A stretch of 64,000 nucleotides of DNA from Pictodentalium vernedei (GCA_031216915.1 CM062291.1:31356984-31420983), one strand, 5' to 3'; shown: positions 42,765-52,867, counted from the stretch's first letter. Made by a program: numbers and translations. Notes: generated by a model from the letters alone, not told the origin.

Positions 42765-42930
42765 ATTTAACCGAAAAGGGAAAGGCTAATTGACCAAATC
42801 AACACCACAACTTTTGAAACCCTTGCTGTACTCAATAAAAAAAAAATTAAAACGAAAATAAAAGGAATAAAAAAATATTCTTCACAGTGGTTTGAATTGG
42901 ACAAAGTCTTTCGAATATTCAAATCAAGAC

Positions 42931-43794
42931 AAGTTTGACAATGAAAAGAAAATGATAAGAATAACTTCCACGCCTCCTAACAAAATCTAAAAACCTAATT
43001 ACTTCCATCAAGTTTCACAATGCTAATCATATCTAATTAACTGATTTGTTTATTTGTGAACATAAAATCAAATTCGCCTGTTAAATAATGATGATTTATC
43101 AAAATACGACTTGAGAAAAGCATTCGTTTTCAAATAGACTCGTCTGAAAGGGTGATCAGGTTAAACCTGTAACTAAAGGTCTGTCCACCCTGTTGGGAGA
43201 GTTTATGATAGCGAAGACAAAAGATTTGGACTCAACCAACCGATTGATATGATATGCGCAAAATTACAAAAACACCCCTCGGTTGAGTCCATTATAAAAC
43301 GAAATTTGATGTCTTTTTTTTTGCAAGCATCATTTTTGCCGTTTGAAGGTCATTTGAATGTCATATGAAGGTTATTCAGACTTTTCAAGGTCGTTCTGAA
43401 TTCAAAGCGAGGCTGTTTGTATACCTAGTTTTTGAAATGGACTAACCTAAACAGGTCTTTTCAGTATGAAATTTTGTTAATTCTAATATATATTTAAAAG
43501 TAAAATATCAAATAACAATTGTATTTATTTAGAAATTGGATAATTGGGTCGATATGAAGATGATGAAGGAGAGTTAGGGACAATTTGGGGGATATTTATG
43601 CATTTAGGTTCTTTGTGATGGGGGGGGGGGGGGGGGGGGGGGTGAATGTTTGAATGTTGCTCTGGCTAGTTTGTTCTCTCGTTTTTCAATCTTTTGTTGA
43701 TATTTTTAATCAGAATATTCGAAATATTTTATTATGTTTTGGCACATCGTCCCTTGAGTTCCAATGTGTTACTGTCACATAGATATTTTGAATT
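42931..43794. other. centre of the inverted array
   Basis: Begins with another partial copy of the spacer (ATGATAAGAATAACTTCCAC, 42955). It contains a short inverted pair GACTCAACCAACCG/CGGTTGAGTC (43229-43286) near the axis and a G-run of about 23 bases (43620-43642). Confidence 0.55.
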
Positions 43795-43929
43795 GAATAT
43801 CCGAAAGACTTAGTTCAATTCAAACAGTTATGAAATATCTTTTATTTTTGTTTATTTTCTATTTAATTTTATTTTTTCTTGAGTATAGCAAGGGTTTCAA
43901 AAGTTATCAGATTAGTTTGAACTAGTAGC

Positions 43930-44002
43930 TCGACTGGGAATTGAACCCGGGGCCTTCTGTCTTTGAACCAAGCCATTTTACCCCTGCACCAAGTATCGCT
44001 TC
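43930..44002 (-). other. tRNA-like module 2, inverted copy
   Basis: Minus strand: CACTTGGTGCAGGGGTAAAA (A-box-like), then CCCCGGGTTCAATTCCCAGT (good B box). The downstream CTTTTGAAACCCTTGCTATA matches 42815-42835. Confidence 0.55.
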
Positions 44003-44190
44003 AACGAAATGCTGTTGAACAATACCCTGATGTTTGCTGATATACTGTGTACCAAACTTGATTTTTTTTCGTGCAAAGATCATAAAATTAACAAAGCAAG
44101 AACAGTTTTAATCCAGATTTCATTGTTTGCCCTGTTGTTACGTTTTCAATAACCGCGTAAAACATGTTGTCCACGAAAATAAAATTCGAT

Positions 44191-44262
44191 GTAACAAGAT
44201 TCGAATTTACGATGTTCATATCACAAAGCGAGTGCGAAACCACTACGCCATTCGGTTAGTGA
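44191..44262 (-). other. tRNA-like module 1, inverted copy
   Basis: Minus strand: CGAATGGCGTAGTGGTTTCG, CACTCGCTTTGTGATATGAA, then AAATTCGAATCTTGTTAC. About 85-90% like 42401-42472 by eye. The spacer beyond it (CAGTCATGTTTATC) is also shared. Confidence 0.55.
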
Positions 44263-44494
44263 TAAACATGACTGTTGTCTGATCTCAACTCTGGATCAAG
44301 TTTGACCACACACACCTCTTTCAAAATGAACTAATCCAAAATGAAGACGTCAGTGTGAAACTTTCTCATTTCAATGGACGAATTTGATTTCCAATGCAAA
44401 AACTAATAAATAAAAGAATATAAAGACATAATTGGTGATGCTATTCAGGATCTTGATGGATGAGTTAGGTGTTTAGAGTGGTGGTGGTGTGGGG

Positions 44495-44858
44495 GCGGAG
44501 GGGGGGGGGGGCTCAGCAGGTTTTGAGATGCAGGCTGTAAGCCGAGAGGTCCTCGGTTCGAATCCCATCTGCGGCAACCGCGTTGTGTCCTTGGGTAAGA
44601 CACTTAATCCCAATTGCCCGCGTGGGGACACGATGGCGTTGTGTACTGAGGCGTTCTGCACGTCGACGGTGCACTTGTCTTCAACCAATCCTAACCCTGC
44701 TTGTGAGGAGTCAGTACGAGTCTTGATAGTTGCTCGCCGTTGCTCGGTGGTTCTCTCCGTGTACTCCGGCTTTCTCCACCCGGAAAACTGTCCGCCACGG
44801 GATGACTCTGGCTGTCGAAAGTGTCAAAAGTAAAACCCCAATAAATAAATAAAATATA

Positions 44859-44901
<43 letters not shown>

Positions 44902-44905
44902 ACAA
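44495..44905 (+). mobile_element. tRNA-headed SINE
   Basis: The head GGCTCAGCAGGTTTTGAGAT, GCAGGCTGTAAGCCGAGAGG, TCCTCGGTTCGAATCCCATC has A- and B-box-like sequences. The same body as the 5S-headed copy at 3048 follows (ACGTCGACGGTGCACTTGTC, TGCTCGGTGGTTCTCTCC). The tail is AATA repeats interrupted by AATATAT (44840-44905). Inserted into the right arm of the array. Confidence 0.88.
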
Positions 44906-45010
44906 ACAGAGTTGTTGGGAGAAGTGGAAGTTACATTTATTATTTTCTTCTGTTTTTTGGGCACAGATTAGATTATTCGAAATTCTTTGTTCACTGAATT
45001 CAAACCTTTA

Positions 45011-45261
45011 TTAACCCTTTACCTAACATGAAAAGCAGACGACACTTGCCAAAAAAAATCTTGAATAACTAATTTTTTTCATTTTTTGTCTCAAAAACAT
45101 AGGTAATGACCCCTCATTGGAACGAGCTCGACGAGCTCGTTCCAAAGAGGGGTCATAACCTATGTTTTTGAGACAAAAAATGAAAAAATAATGAAAATTA
45201 ATTGGCTCTTTTTGTGAATAGCGCTGGCCGGTTTTGGCCGTTACGTTAGGTAAAGGGTTAA
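45011..45261. mobile_element. PB-A MITE in the array
   Basis: 251 bp, reference orientation, clean TTAA ends. The arms read CATTGG and CCAAAG, one of the few copies where the variable position does not pair. Confidence 0.93.
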
Positions 45262-45480
45262 GCATGCTGTGTTTTATTTATCTTATCTCATTTTTTATTT
45301 ATATAATAATCATTCGGGGGTTGTAACGTGGGTTTCAAAAGCTGTAGGAAAAATTTAGTCAAGTAGTCTTTCTGTTTTTAGTTACATGCCTCGATGAGGA
45401 ACTGAATCCGGGTCCTTCTTTTCTTAAAACAAAACCAAATTTACCCCGACACCCCGGAATCGCGTCAGCCAGTAGGTCTT

Positions 45481-45872
45481 AACGTGCTATATTAGAAAGG
45501 AAAATTAGTGTTTCAAGTCCATTTTGGAACCTTTGGGGGCGTAGACGTTTCTTGAATCGTTTTCCCCCGATATTCTGTTTTTGTGGGCGTTTTCAGATTT
45601 TAATATTCGGAATGTTTTATTCAACGAAAACATTTGTCAGATTTGTAATTTTTAAGTGCCAACCATGGAGATTTAGGAATTATCCGAATCTTGGTTCCCA
45701 AGTATATGTTTCTTCTGTTGTGCCTTGTCGACAATGGGAACTGGTGCACCGACTCTCTTGTCTGGAGCCAAATAAATAACCACTAGACCAGAAGTCAGAT
45801 GAAAGAATACCTGAAAAAATATTTTTCTTAAGCGTAAGAGATTTGAAACTTCAAGTTGTATCTTTTCAAAGA
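45481..45872. other. no gene; degenerate tRNA-like words
   Basis: On the minus strand TCTGGTCTAGTGGTTATTTA near 45778-45797 resembles an A box, but no convincing B box follows. Confidence 0.4.
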
Positions 45873-46735
45873 TTAACACCTGAGCCGCTGAGTATTTTTA
45901 AAAAAATATTTTTCATCACATCTAGTCATGGCTGCTGTGAAGCAGCCATGACTAGATTTGATGAAACATTCATATAAGTTTAACTCAAGAAATCATTGGA
46001 CAGTTAATCCAATATACAAGGAAGAATTTTGATAAACATGCTCAAAATATACTTATTTCACTGACATCTATTTCATTAGCGGGTAGAAATATTCCACAGC
46101 AGCATTCAAGGTGTCAGTGGAAGTGACACAGCTTTAATTTGACAAGTCAGTGTCCATCTTGTTAATACATGTGTGGGCCTAATAAGAAAATAAAACCAGC
46201 CGTGGGTTAAACCGTACCTAAGCGTTTTGTTTTGACGTTTTGGGTATCGAACTCTCGACCTTCTTATTTGAAAGAGGACGAGTTGGATTAATCACGTTCC
46301 ACTGGGCTATCGATACAACGCAAGTAAACTAGTTCCTCTGTTAAAACTGGCCAAGGCGAACACACTCATTAAGTTCGACCTTGTTAAAACGCTGCAGCTT
46401 GTTAAACACATTTAATATCATCGAAACTAACAAGTTTCATTTAGTACACCTGCCATTTTCTTCCAAAATCGTTACAGACGCCAAATATATATATTGCTGT
46501 TTAACACCTTATGCAGGCGACGGGAGTCCAGGGATATCACAATACGTATGAGTTGGGCACAATAATCACCCTGACCCCCCCCCCCCCCCCCCCCCCGCCT
46601 CTGTATCTTGAATGGACGTTTTGACCAATGATCTCTTAAGTTAAATATGGATGCATTTTTCATCAAATCTAGTCATGGCTGCTTCACAGATTTGATGAAC
46701 TATAGTTTGAAAATACTCAGCGAGTTACGAGTTAA
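45873..46735. mobile_element. TTAA-bounded composite with hairpin-bearing ends
   Basis: The left end TTAACACCTGAGCCGCTGAG, TATTTT is matched inversely by AAAATACTCAGCGAGTTACG, AGTTAA at the right. Just inside each end is the same module TTTTTCATCA-ATCTAGTCATGGCTGC. It is a complete hairpin at 45915-45963 and a half hairpin at 46657-46698. The interior contains a tRNA-like stretch and a C-run (46576-46596). TTAA at both ends suggests a piggyBac-type element distinct from PB-A, though this is the only copy. Confidence 0.55.
46238..46322 (-). other. tRNA-like sequence
   Basis: Minus strand: GATAGCCCAGTGGAACGTGA (A box), then GGTCGAGAGTTCGATACCCA (B box), separated by a longer than usual TCCAACTCGTCCTC-type segment. 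More likely a SINE head or tRNA pseudogene than a gene. Confidence 0.5.
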
Positions 46736-47203
46736 GGTCACATATTTTTGCACAAGTTACAGAGGCTAAATTAAAGACGTTTCTGTCCAAAAACGTCGTT
46801 TTGATATTGCGAGCATCAGGCACACAACTTTCAAGCTTCGATACATACACTTTACAACTTAACCCTTGAACAACAGAGGCAGTTTTTTTTCCGGCCGGGT
46901 CATAAGCTACGTCCAAATGTCATTAAAGGGGATGGCTAAGGTGAATGCGTGGTGTAGACCAATAAATATTTTCAACGTGCAGCCCTAAGGCTGCACGTTG
47001 AAAATATTAATTGGTCTGACCCCAAATAATGAATATGGACTCTTCCAATTGCTGCCATTGTACTGACATGGAAGATACCCACGCGGATCTAAGGGTTATA
47101 TATCGAGTCAGCTTCAAGTCTGCGCACAATGTTAATTATAATACATGTACTATAACTCTTACACTTTCTGGTTCATATCAGTATAGTAAGGGTTAAGGGA
47201 ATC
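46736..47203. other. hairpin and unremarkable flank
   Basis: The clear structure is a near-perfect hairpin at 46956-47017. AGACCAATAAATATTTTCAA, CGTGCAGCC mirrors GGCTGCACGTTGAAAATATT, AATTGGTCT around CTAA. Confidence 0.75.
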
Positions 47204-47661
47204 CAGAGGCAGCGGGAGTTCAATAAAAGTGTGTGTGGTTGGGGGGGGGGGGGGGAGGGGCACAGCTTTTCAAGGCTACCATAGTTCGGCCCAGCGAGAG
47301 AAAAGTTACAATCGTGTACAATCAGTAAATGTACATTGACATACTATAGTCTCTCGCTTAGATGAGCATGTCGCGGTGTGGTCACTGTCCTGTCCATTTC
47401 TTCTGCTTCAACCATCTTCCAACCCGAAGGCTAGCCTTCGGGTTGGAAGATGGGTGAAGTAGAAGAGCGGACCAAATCGACCGAAGGTGGAATTCTTTTG
47501 CCAAATGTTGCTTCGATGTCCAAATAATATGTTACAGGAATGCCTGTATATTCACACGTTTGCGTACGCCAATTTTAAATCATTGTGTAACCGCGAAATA
47601 TGTCTGGGGAAAAAATTGTAGGGGCACGTGTCCCCAGTGCCTCCTGGTTCCACCACCTCTG
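47204..47661. mobile_element. hAT-like MITE (imperfect 8-bp TSD)
   Basis: Ends CAGAGGCAGCGGGA and TTCCACCACCTCTG. Flanks AGGGAATC (47196-47203) and AAGGAGTC (47662-47669) agree at 6 of 8. A G-run follows the left end (47240-47254), as in other hAT copies here. The core 47409-47459 is a perfect palindrome. Confidence 0.6.
47409..47459. repeat. perfect palindrome ATCTTCCAACCCGAAGGCTA
   Basis: CATCTTCCAACCCGAAGGC meets its complement directly through the CTAG centre. There is no loop, and weaker pairing (CTTCTGCTTCA/TGAAGTAGAAG) extends it to about 33-bp arms. Confidence 0.9.
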
Positions 47662-49220
47662 AAGGAGTCGGACACAGTACGTCCAACTATTTGACTCGAT
47701 ATACCGAATCCATTTCAGCAATAAACATTTGTATTTGGTTCAGTTTAACTCCATAGAAGCACAGTCGTCCTGTATCGCCATTCTGTTATTTGGTCCATTG
47801 GTGGCATACGGCATTTATCTCTGGTTATCATGCCTCAACTCCGCGAACGGCGACTGCGTCGCATCATATTAGACCTATTAAATCGAGGACAGACTGCCCC
47901 GTGAGCAAAATTGAACCCATTCTATCCAACGTGAATTTCAACAGCGACACCCCGCCTTGAAATATATATATATGTGTGTGTGTGTGAAAATCTTCTCATG
48001 TTTCTGCATTGTCGTTCCTGAAAAAAGACGTTCTGCCTAAAACGCCTTTAATCCCCTCTCCAGTCCACTATCATACCCTAGGAGTGTATCTTGCATGACT
48101 CGAACCTGGTTATCTGGACCTCGATTGTGATTTTACACAAGAAAGGTGCCGCGAAAAGGGTTTTATTATGGGTTAAATCCTGTGGTGTTACGTGGTCGTG
48201 CTGCCCATGCGCAGTGCATGAAGCCGTAGTAACGGAAGCGAGATATCATGAGCACAGCTATATCACTTTATGGACGCCATTATTTTGGATTGGCGGGGCC
48301 TGGGGATTTGGATTGGCGGGGCCTGGGGAATAGGAGACAGATGGTCTCTCCATGTGAAAGGGGTATATTAGTAAGCGTGGATGGGAACTGTGCTCGATCA
48401 AGACGCAAAAAAACTGTTTTGGCAGTTTCGATAGAAAACAGCGCAATTCGTCGAACCATCTAATGACAATTGGTCCTTCAACTACATCGTAACCTCTTAG
48501 GGGTTTGTTGTGTCCTTTGGGATATGGTCCGTTGACGTTTATGGCTTTCCAACTTTGTTATACCCATGACTTTGAAAGTAATCTTAGTCGTCTGAAATTC
48601 TATTTCGCCTCTCAAGTGGAACAAGGCGCCATCTGCAATGCCAAAGCATTGCAGATGACGTGTTGTTTCACTCAAAGAACGATTTGTGTTTTAGTTGAAG
48701 GGACTGTTCCACATTGTGAATGAGGACAAAGATCGTGAGTGTTGTGTCCTTGTGTGATTTAAGCAAAAGTGGCCTAAGTGTTTATGTAGATAATCTCATA
48801 TAGATACGTTTCTTCAAGGATCCAATGATTCTAGGCAGAGGAAATCGACAATATTTAAGGAGCCATGCCCATAAACACGGTGAAAAAGTTCTATTGTGAA
48901 GGCATCGACACAAAGCCTCTATGGCCTTTCTATAAACTCTCTGCATTACCACTGGCCCACCATGGATGCTGGGGCGCCGAGAGGGGGCAGACAGGGGTGG
49001 GGAAAGGGACATACATTCTCGCTAGCATTGGTGTCTAAAATGTAAATTCTCCCTTGCCAGCCACTACTGCAGTCATGTGCTTTCTTAAAAAAACTAGATT
49101 TGATACTTGGACTTTGTGTCATCTACCCGCAGTCGGTCATATAAGTGGCGGTCTGTAGTACCCAATTTGCGCTGTTGAGGGATGAAGTATGACTAAATTG
49201 GAGCACCGGTATGGTACATG
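47662..49220. other. no recognised gene; one foldback
   Basis: A foldback at about 48470-48700 has ends TTGGTCCTTCAACTA / TAGTTGAAGGGACTG and a hairpin core GCCATCTGCAATGC-CAAA-GCATTGCAGATGAC. A tandem TTGGATTGGCGGGGCCTGGGG duplication lies at 48288-48328. Frames in the region lack motifs. Confidence 0.5.
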
Positions 49221-49472
49221 TTAACCCTTTACCTAACCTGAAAAGCAGACGACACTTGAAAATAAAATTATTGAATAACTATTTTTTTCATTTTTAGTCT
49301 CAAAAACATAGGTTATGACCCGTCATTGGAACGAGCTCGTCGAGCTCGTTCCAATGAGAGGTCATAGCCTATGTTTTTGAGACAAAAAATGAAAAAAATA
49401 ATGAAAATTAATTGGCGATTTGTGTGAATAGGGCTGGCCGGTTTTGGTCGTTACGTTGGGCAAAGGGATAAT
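49221..49472. mobile_element. PB-A MITE
   Basis: Left TTAACCCTTTACCTAACCTG; right end GGGCAAAGGGATAAT with the final TTAA mutated. Hairpin CATTGG/CCAATG, tip GAGCTCGTCGAGCTCG (the centre base is opposite to most same-orientation copies). Confidence 0.92.
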
Positions 49473-49657
49473 TCAATACGCTGGGTTACAAATGGCCAAG
49501 AAGGCCGAATATATGAATTTTCAGTAGCATTTCAGTAACATTTTAATAATTCGAAGAAAGCCCTTTCTATTTCTTTGTTGCCTATTTTCGAACACAATAA
49601 TCGGTCAAATGAAATGCTCGAACCACACTCTAAAATCAGTTGGGTTACTATATAGAG
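49473..49657. other. short flank with family G terminus
   Basis: CACACTCTAAAATCAGTTGG at 49626-49646 is one end of the family G foldback. The rest of the element is absent. Confidence 0.6.
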
Positions 49658-50015
49658 GTTATCTACGCTGTTTTAGTTCGCGTGAACCTGAATGTATTAT
49701 TTTTAATAAAACTTTCAGATCCACATTCATGAGATAATTCCCGATATTTACTAAAAATAGGGTAGATTTTTTCTTTTTATTATATGCTACCTGACATTTT
49801 ACTGAGCATTATTCAGCCCAATTCGACTGCAAACAGTTTCAAGACAATAACAAAGATCTCCTGATCGTTCTTTCAAGGCAGCGTTCAAGACAACGTCATA
49901 TGCCGAACCGTGACGCCATTTAAGAAGCTACTGGGGATATTTCTCGATATCCATCAAGTCGATGGATATCGAGAAATATCTTTTAGATAATTTGCTATAA
50001 TTCATAGGATAGCAT
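49658..50015 (-). repeat. family C repeat, copy 3 (inverted)
   Basis: Minus-strand version of 8594-8868 and 9648-9998: hairpin GGATATTTCTCGATATCCAT, then the TTTCAAGACAATAACAAAGA module, TTATTATATGCTACCTG, and CATGAGATAATTCCCGATAT at the far end. It includes both modules that differ between the other two copies, so this is the most complete one. Confidence 0.75.
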
Positions 50016-50684
50016 ATAATAAACACGTATATTTTATTTATTCGCTAATAAATTCCCAAAGAAGTCTTGAGTCATCTATATTTCGAAGAAGGCACGCCTT
50101 GATGATGTAGATGGAAAAATAGTCAGTCTGGATTTGAGCCGCCAAAGTCAGGACAAATTAGGTTTACACTCCAAATCGATTATCGTCGCCAAGCCCCTTC
50201 ATGAGCAGGCCTGGCATTCTTAAAAATGCAGAAAGGCTAAAAATCGCTCTCCTCACATAGCCTAGGGGAGCGATTAGCTCTCCTCAAGCCTACCAAAGCT
50301 AAAAATGGCAAAATGAAGTTGTACTCTTAATGAATTCTGCCTACTGGGCTTTGTACATTTATTTTGGTGCTGATAACAAGGTAGTCTCCGTGAGACGGCT
50401 ACACTGCCCCTCCCACACCCCGAGGTCTGAAAAGATGTGGGTTTCAGGAATAGGCTGTTATGGTAATCATTTTTTTCTAAGGCCAGGAGGGCTAGTTTTC
50501 GCCCTCCTTAATTTTTTTTGAGGCGAGCGAATAAATCGCCTGTAAATTCTTCCCAGGATGCATGTCATGTAAGAGAGAATGACTTATTTTTGCCGGGATT
50601 TCCCTACTAAGGTTTTCTGGTGTCTAATATTTACATCTGGGGTTGTCGATGGCGTAGGGAGGGTCTCTGTCATTGTTGGCGAAT
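50016..50684. other. no recognised gene
   Basis: Repeated GCGATT-AGCTCTCCTCA words at 50245-50290 and a CCCTCCTTAATTTTTTTTGA patch at 50500. No coding motif. Confidence 0.4.
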
Positions 50685-50923
50685 AAGGCCCATTGGGTGT
50701 ACTAAGGTGTACTGCACGTCTATGGCGCACATGTCTTCAACCGCTGCAACCCTGCTTGAGCGGAGCTTGAACAGAGTTAGAATGTTGAGGAGCTGACAGT
50801 TGCTCGTCGATGCTCGGTGGTTCTCACCGGGTACTCTGGCTTCCTCCACCCGTAAAACTGTCACGGTCACGATTAGCCATTGTGCGTAAGTATGTGACCT
50901 TAACACCAATAGATAAATAAATA
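50685..50923 (+). mobile_element. SINE fragment, headless
   Basis: From CACGTCTATGGCGCACATG through GGGTACTCTGGCTTCCTCCA to CCTTAACACCAATAGATAAA. 5' truncated, with a short tail. Confidence 0.85.
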
Positions 50924-50944
50924 AGGCCCCTTGGGGTCTCTGGT

Positions 50945-51038
50945 TTGTTTATTTACTGGAGTGTAATGAAACTTTTGACAGTCTGGGTCACCTTGTGTCG
51001 AACAGTTTTACGGGTGGAGGAAGCCGGAGTACCTGGGG
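50945..51038 (-). mobile_element. SINE 3' fragment, inverted
   Basis: Tail TTTATTTAC, then CTTTTGACAGTCTGGGTCAC and TTTACGGGTGGAGGAAGCCG. It lies tail to tail with the copy just upstream. Confidence 0.78.
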
Positions 51039-51109
51039 ACATTTACTCTTGTTACCTCTCAACCTAAAGTAACTTTAATTACAACCAACGCTATTTCTAA
51101 ACAATAGCA

Positions 51110-51205
51110 ACTCAACTTTTATTTTCTCCACAATTTTTTGCCTCCAGAATATAGCTTATGACCCATAACTGGAACGCGAGCTATGTTTTGGAGGAAATGC
51201 TTATT
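51110..51205. repeat. remnant hairpin related to the 9153 element
   Basis: TTTTTTGCCTCCAGAATATA, GCTTATGACCCATAACTGGA, ACGCGAGCTATGTTTTGGAG. This matches the hairpin arms of the diverged TTAA element at 9153-9373, but most of one arm is gone. Confidence 0.5.
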
Positions 51206-51270
51206 TTTCGAAAGGTTCGTCATCTAGTGATATTTAAAGGGATAAAATATGTTATTGTGTTTGCTTGAAG

Positions 51271-51405
51271 GTTTATCCCCCGCGATACATGCACGGAGTC
51301 GCGTGGAATTCGTCTCAAGTGCGATGTGATTGTGCACGTGGATTTACTGGAAGCGTTTGTGCAAGACGGATAATCGATAAGAGAAACTTAGAAACCAAGA
51401 GTTGA
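51271..51405 (+). CDS. possible EGF-like exon fragment
   Basis: Reading from an AG|G junction at 51270/51271 gives 44 codons: HGVAWNSSQVRCDCARGFTG, then SVCARRIIDKRNLETKS and a TGA. The part RCDCARGFTGSVC matches the second half of an EGF-like domain (C-x-C-x2-G-[FY]-x-G-x2-C). Upstream half-domain cysteines are not in frame, so this could be one exon of a secreted or membrane protein, a pseudo-exon or chance. A pyrimidine-poor TTTGCTTGAAG precedes it, a weak acceptor. It is the only sequence in the window that looks like host coding DNA. Confidence 0.3.
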   Translation, partial: VYPPRYMHGVAWNSSQVRCDCARGFTGSVCARRIIDKRNLETKS

Positions 51406-51734
51406 GTACCGGTAGCAAATCAGCTATAATTGGGGGCACTTAAAGTGGCACTTTCACATTTCGTAATCAACGAAAACGAGGGGTCAATTTTTTTTATCTG
51501 GTCCAATATAGAACAGGGCGTCACACGCGCAATATGTTCTCTGTTCGCCCAGTTTCAGAACAACTGTCTGTACCCCTGTTGGTGTACTGTTCACCAGAGC
51601 CTTCAATACAGTTAATCCACATAAGGCGTTATACTGTTCCACGGTTGCTAATAGTATTAGGTAATGCTAGGTTATACAGTGCTATGGACATGTTTGGTTG
51701 TATGGTACAGTAGTATAGGACGGACTGTCTGTAT
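51406..51734. other. no recognised feature
   Basis: Includes a 61-codon frame (51430-51615) with several Cys but no family signature. Confidence 0.35.
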
Positions 51735-51950
51735 CAAGTTGGACTGGCACGGTGGCGCTGTGTGTTATGGCGTATTGCACGTCGATGGTGCACCTGTCTC
51801 CAACCAATGCTAACCCTGCTTGTGTGGAGTTAGTATACGCTGGGGAGTCTGCGTTGCTCGGTGGTTCTCTCCGGGTACTCCGCCTTCCTCCACCCGTAAA
51901 AATGTTCGACACCAGGTGACCCAGATGTCGAAAGTGTCGTTAAACTCCAA

Positions 51951-52001
<51 letters not shown>

Positions 52002-52003
52002 AT
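51735..52003 (+). mobile_element. SINE, 5' truncated
   Basis: CACGTCGATGGTGCACCTGT, GTTGCTCGGTGGTTCTCTCC, GGGTACTCCGCCTTCCTCCA and AAGTGTCGTTAAACTCCAAT, with a long regular AATA tail (51949-52002). Confidence 0.88.
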
Positions 52004-52347
52004 CCAGTTGGCCTTCTGTTAGCCTTAGTACTACTACCCACCTAAGGCGTTATAATGCCATGTGGTTGGTGTAGGTAGTATGTAATACTGGTCATGCAGT
52101 GTAATACTTGACTGATACGGTAGTTTAGGATAGACTGTTTGTCGGTCTATCTCTGTTGGTCTACTGTTAGCCCTTAGTACTACTAAGCCATCTAATGCTT
52201 TAGCAAACCCTGCGGCTAGTATACGGAGTACGTAAAGCTAGATCGTGTGGTTGTGTAGAGTATGCTTCGTTTCTAGTATCGTAGTAGAGTAATGGGTGGT
52301 CTTGTGGACATTTTAAGACTTGGCCTATAAGGTGGAGATCGAGAAAT
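52004..52347. other. duplicated TTAGTACTACTA words
   Basis: 'CTGTTAGCC-TTAGTACTACTA-CCACCTAAGGC' near 52015 recurs near 52170, and related words are near 51640-51710. An old tandem duplication with a period of about 155 bp, broken by the SINE. Confidence 0.55.
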
Positions 52348-52464
52348 GCACTCGGAGGTCAACTGGGTCAAAAAGCAACCCAAACCAACTGGGATGACTG
52401 AATATGAATCTAATTGGGTTCATATTCACTCAACCCAGTTGGTTTGGGTTGATTTTAGAGTGTG
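52348..52464. mobile_element. family G foldback, copy 2
   Basis: GCACTCGGAGGTCAACTGGG at the left and GGGTTGATTTTAGAGTGTG at the right. The centre GAATCTAATTGGGTTC shows two mismatches against the other copies. Confidence 0.8.
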
Positions 52465-52491
52465 GGATAGCTAGCAAGCATGTAGAAGTGC

Positions 52492-52856
52492 CATTATTTA
52501 TTTATTATTTATTTATTGGGGTTACTTATGCACAATGGCTAATCGTGACCGTGACAGTTTTATGGGTGTATGAAGCCGTAGTACCCGGAGAGAACCACCG
52601 AGCAACGACGAGCAACTGTCAGCTCCTCAATATTCTAACTCTGTTCAAGCTCCGCTCAAGTTGGGTTACAGAGGTTGAAGACATGTGCATCGACGTGCAA
52701 TACGCATTAGTACACGGCGTCATCGTGCCCCCATGTAGGCAACCGGGATAAAGTGCCTTGCCCAAGGACACAACGCGGGTCGTCCCGGACGGGGGTCGAA
52801 CTCGGAACCTCTAGCATAAAACTCCAACAGTCTACCACTGAGTCATCACACTCCCC
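52492..52856 (-). mobile_element. tRNA-headed SINE, full length, 11-bp TSD
   Basis: TGTAGAAGTGC occurs at 52481-52491 and 52857-52867. Minus strand: head GATGACTCAGTGGTAGACTG (A box) and GGTTCCGAGTTCGACCCCCG (B box), then GACGACCCGCGTTGTGTCCT, the body, and the (AATA)n tail next to the left TSD. The most complete tRNA-headed copy in the window. Confidence 0.93.
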
Positions 52857-52867
52857 TGTAGAAGTGC

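Larger units (their letters stand above)
40820..45480. repeat. inverted tandem array of ~0.8-kb units with tRNA-like modules
   Basis: A composite unit of about 800 bp (after subtracting later insertions) contains a spacer ACTTCCACGTCTCC...TTTCACACTAAGTCTTTA. It then has a tRNA-like module 1, AACATCAGTGTATT, and a tRNA-like module 2 ending CTTTTGAAACCC. It is repeated in tandem on the left (about 40820-41560 and 42100-42930) and again, inverted, on the right (about 43795-44470 and 44910-45480). Later insertions are MITEs at 41064 and 45011, a SINE at 44500 and about 0.5 kb at 41590-42105. The centre of symmetry is near 43.35 kb. Confidence 0.75.
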
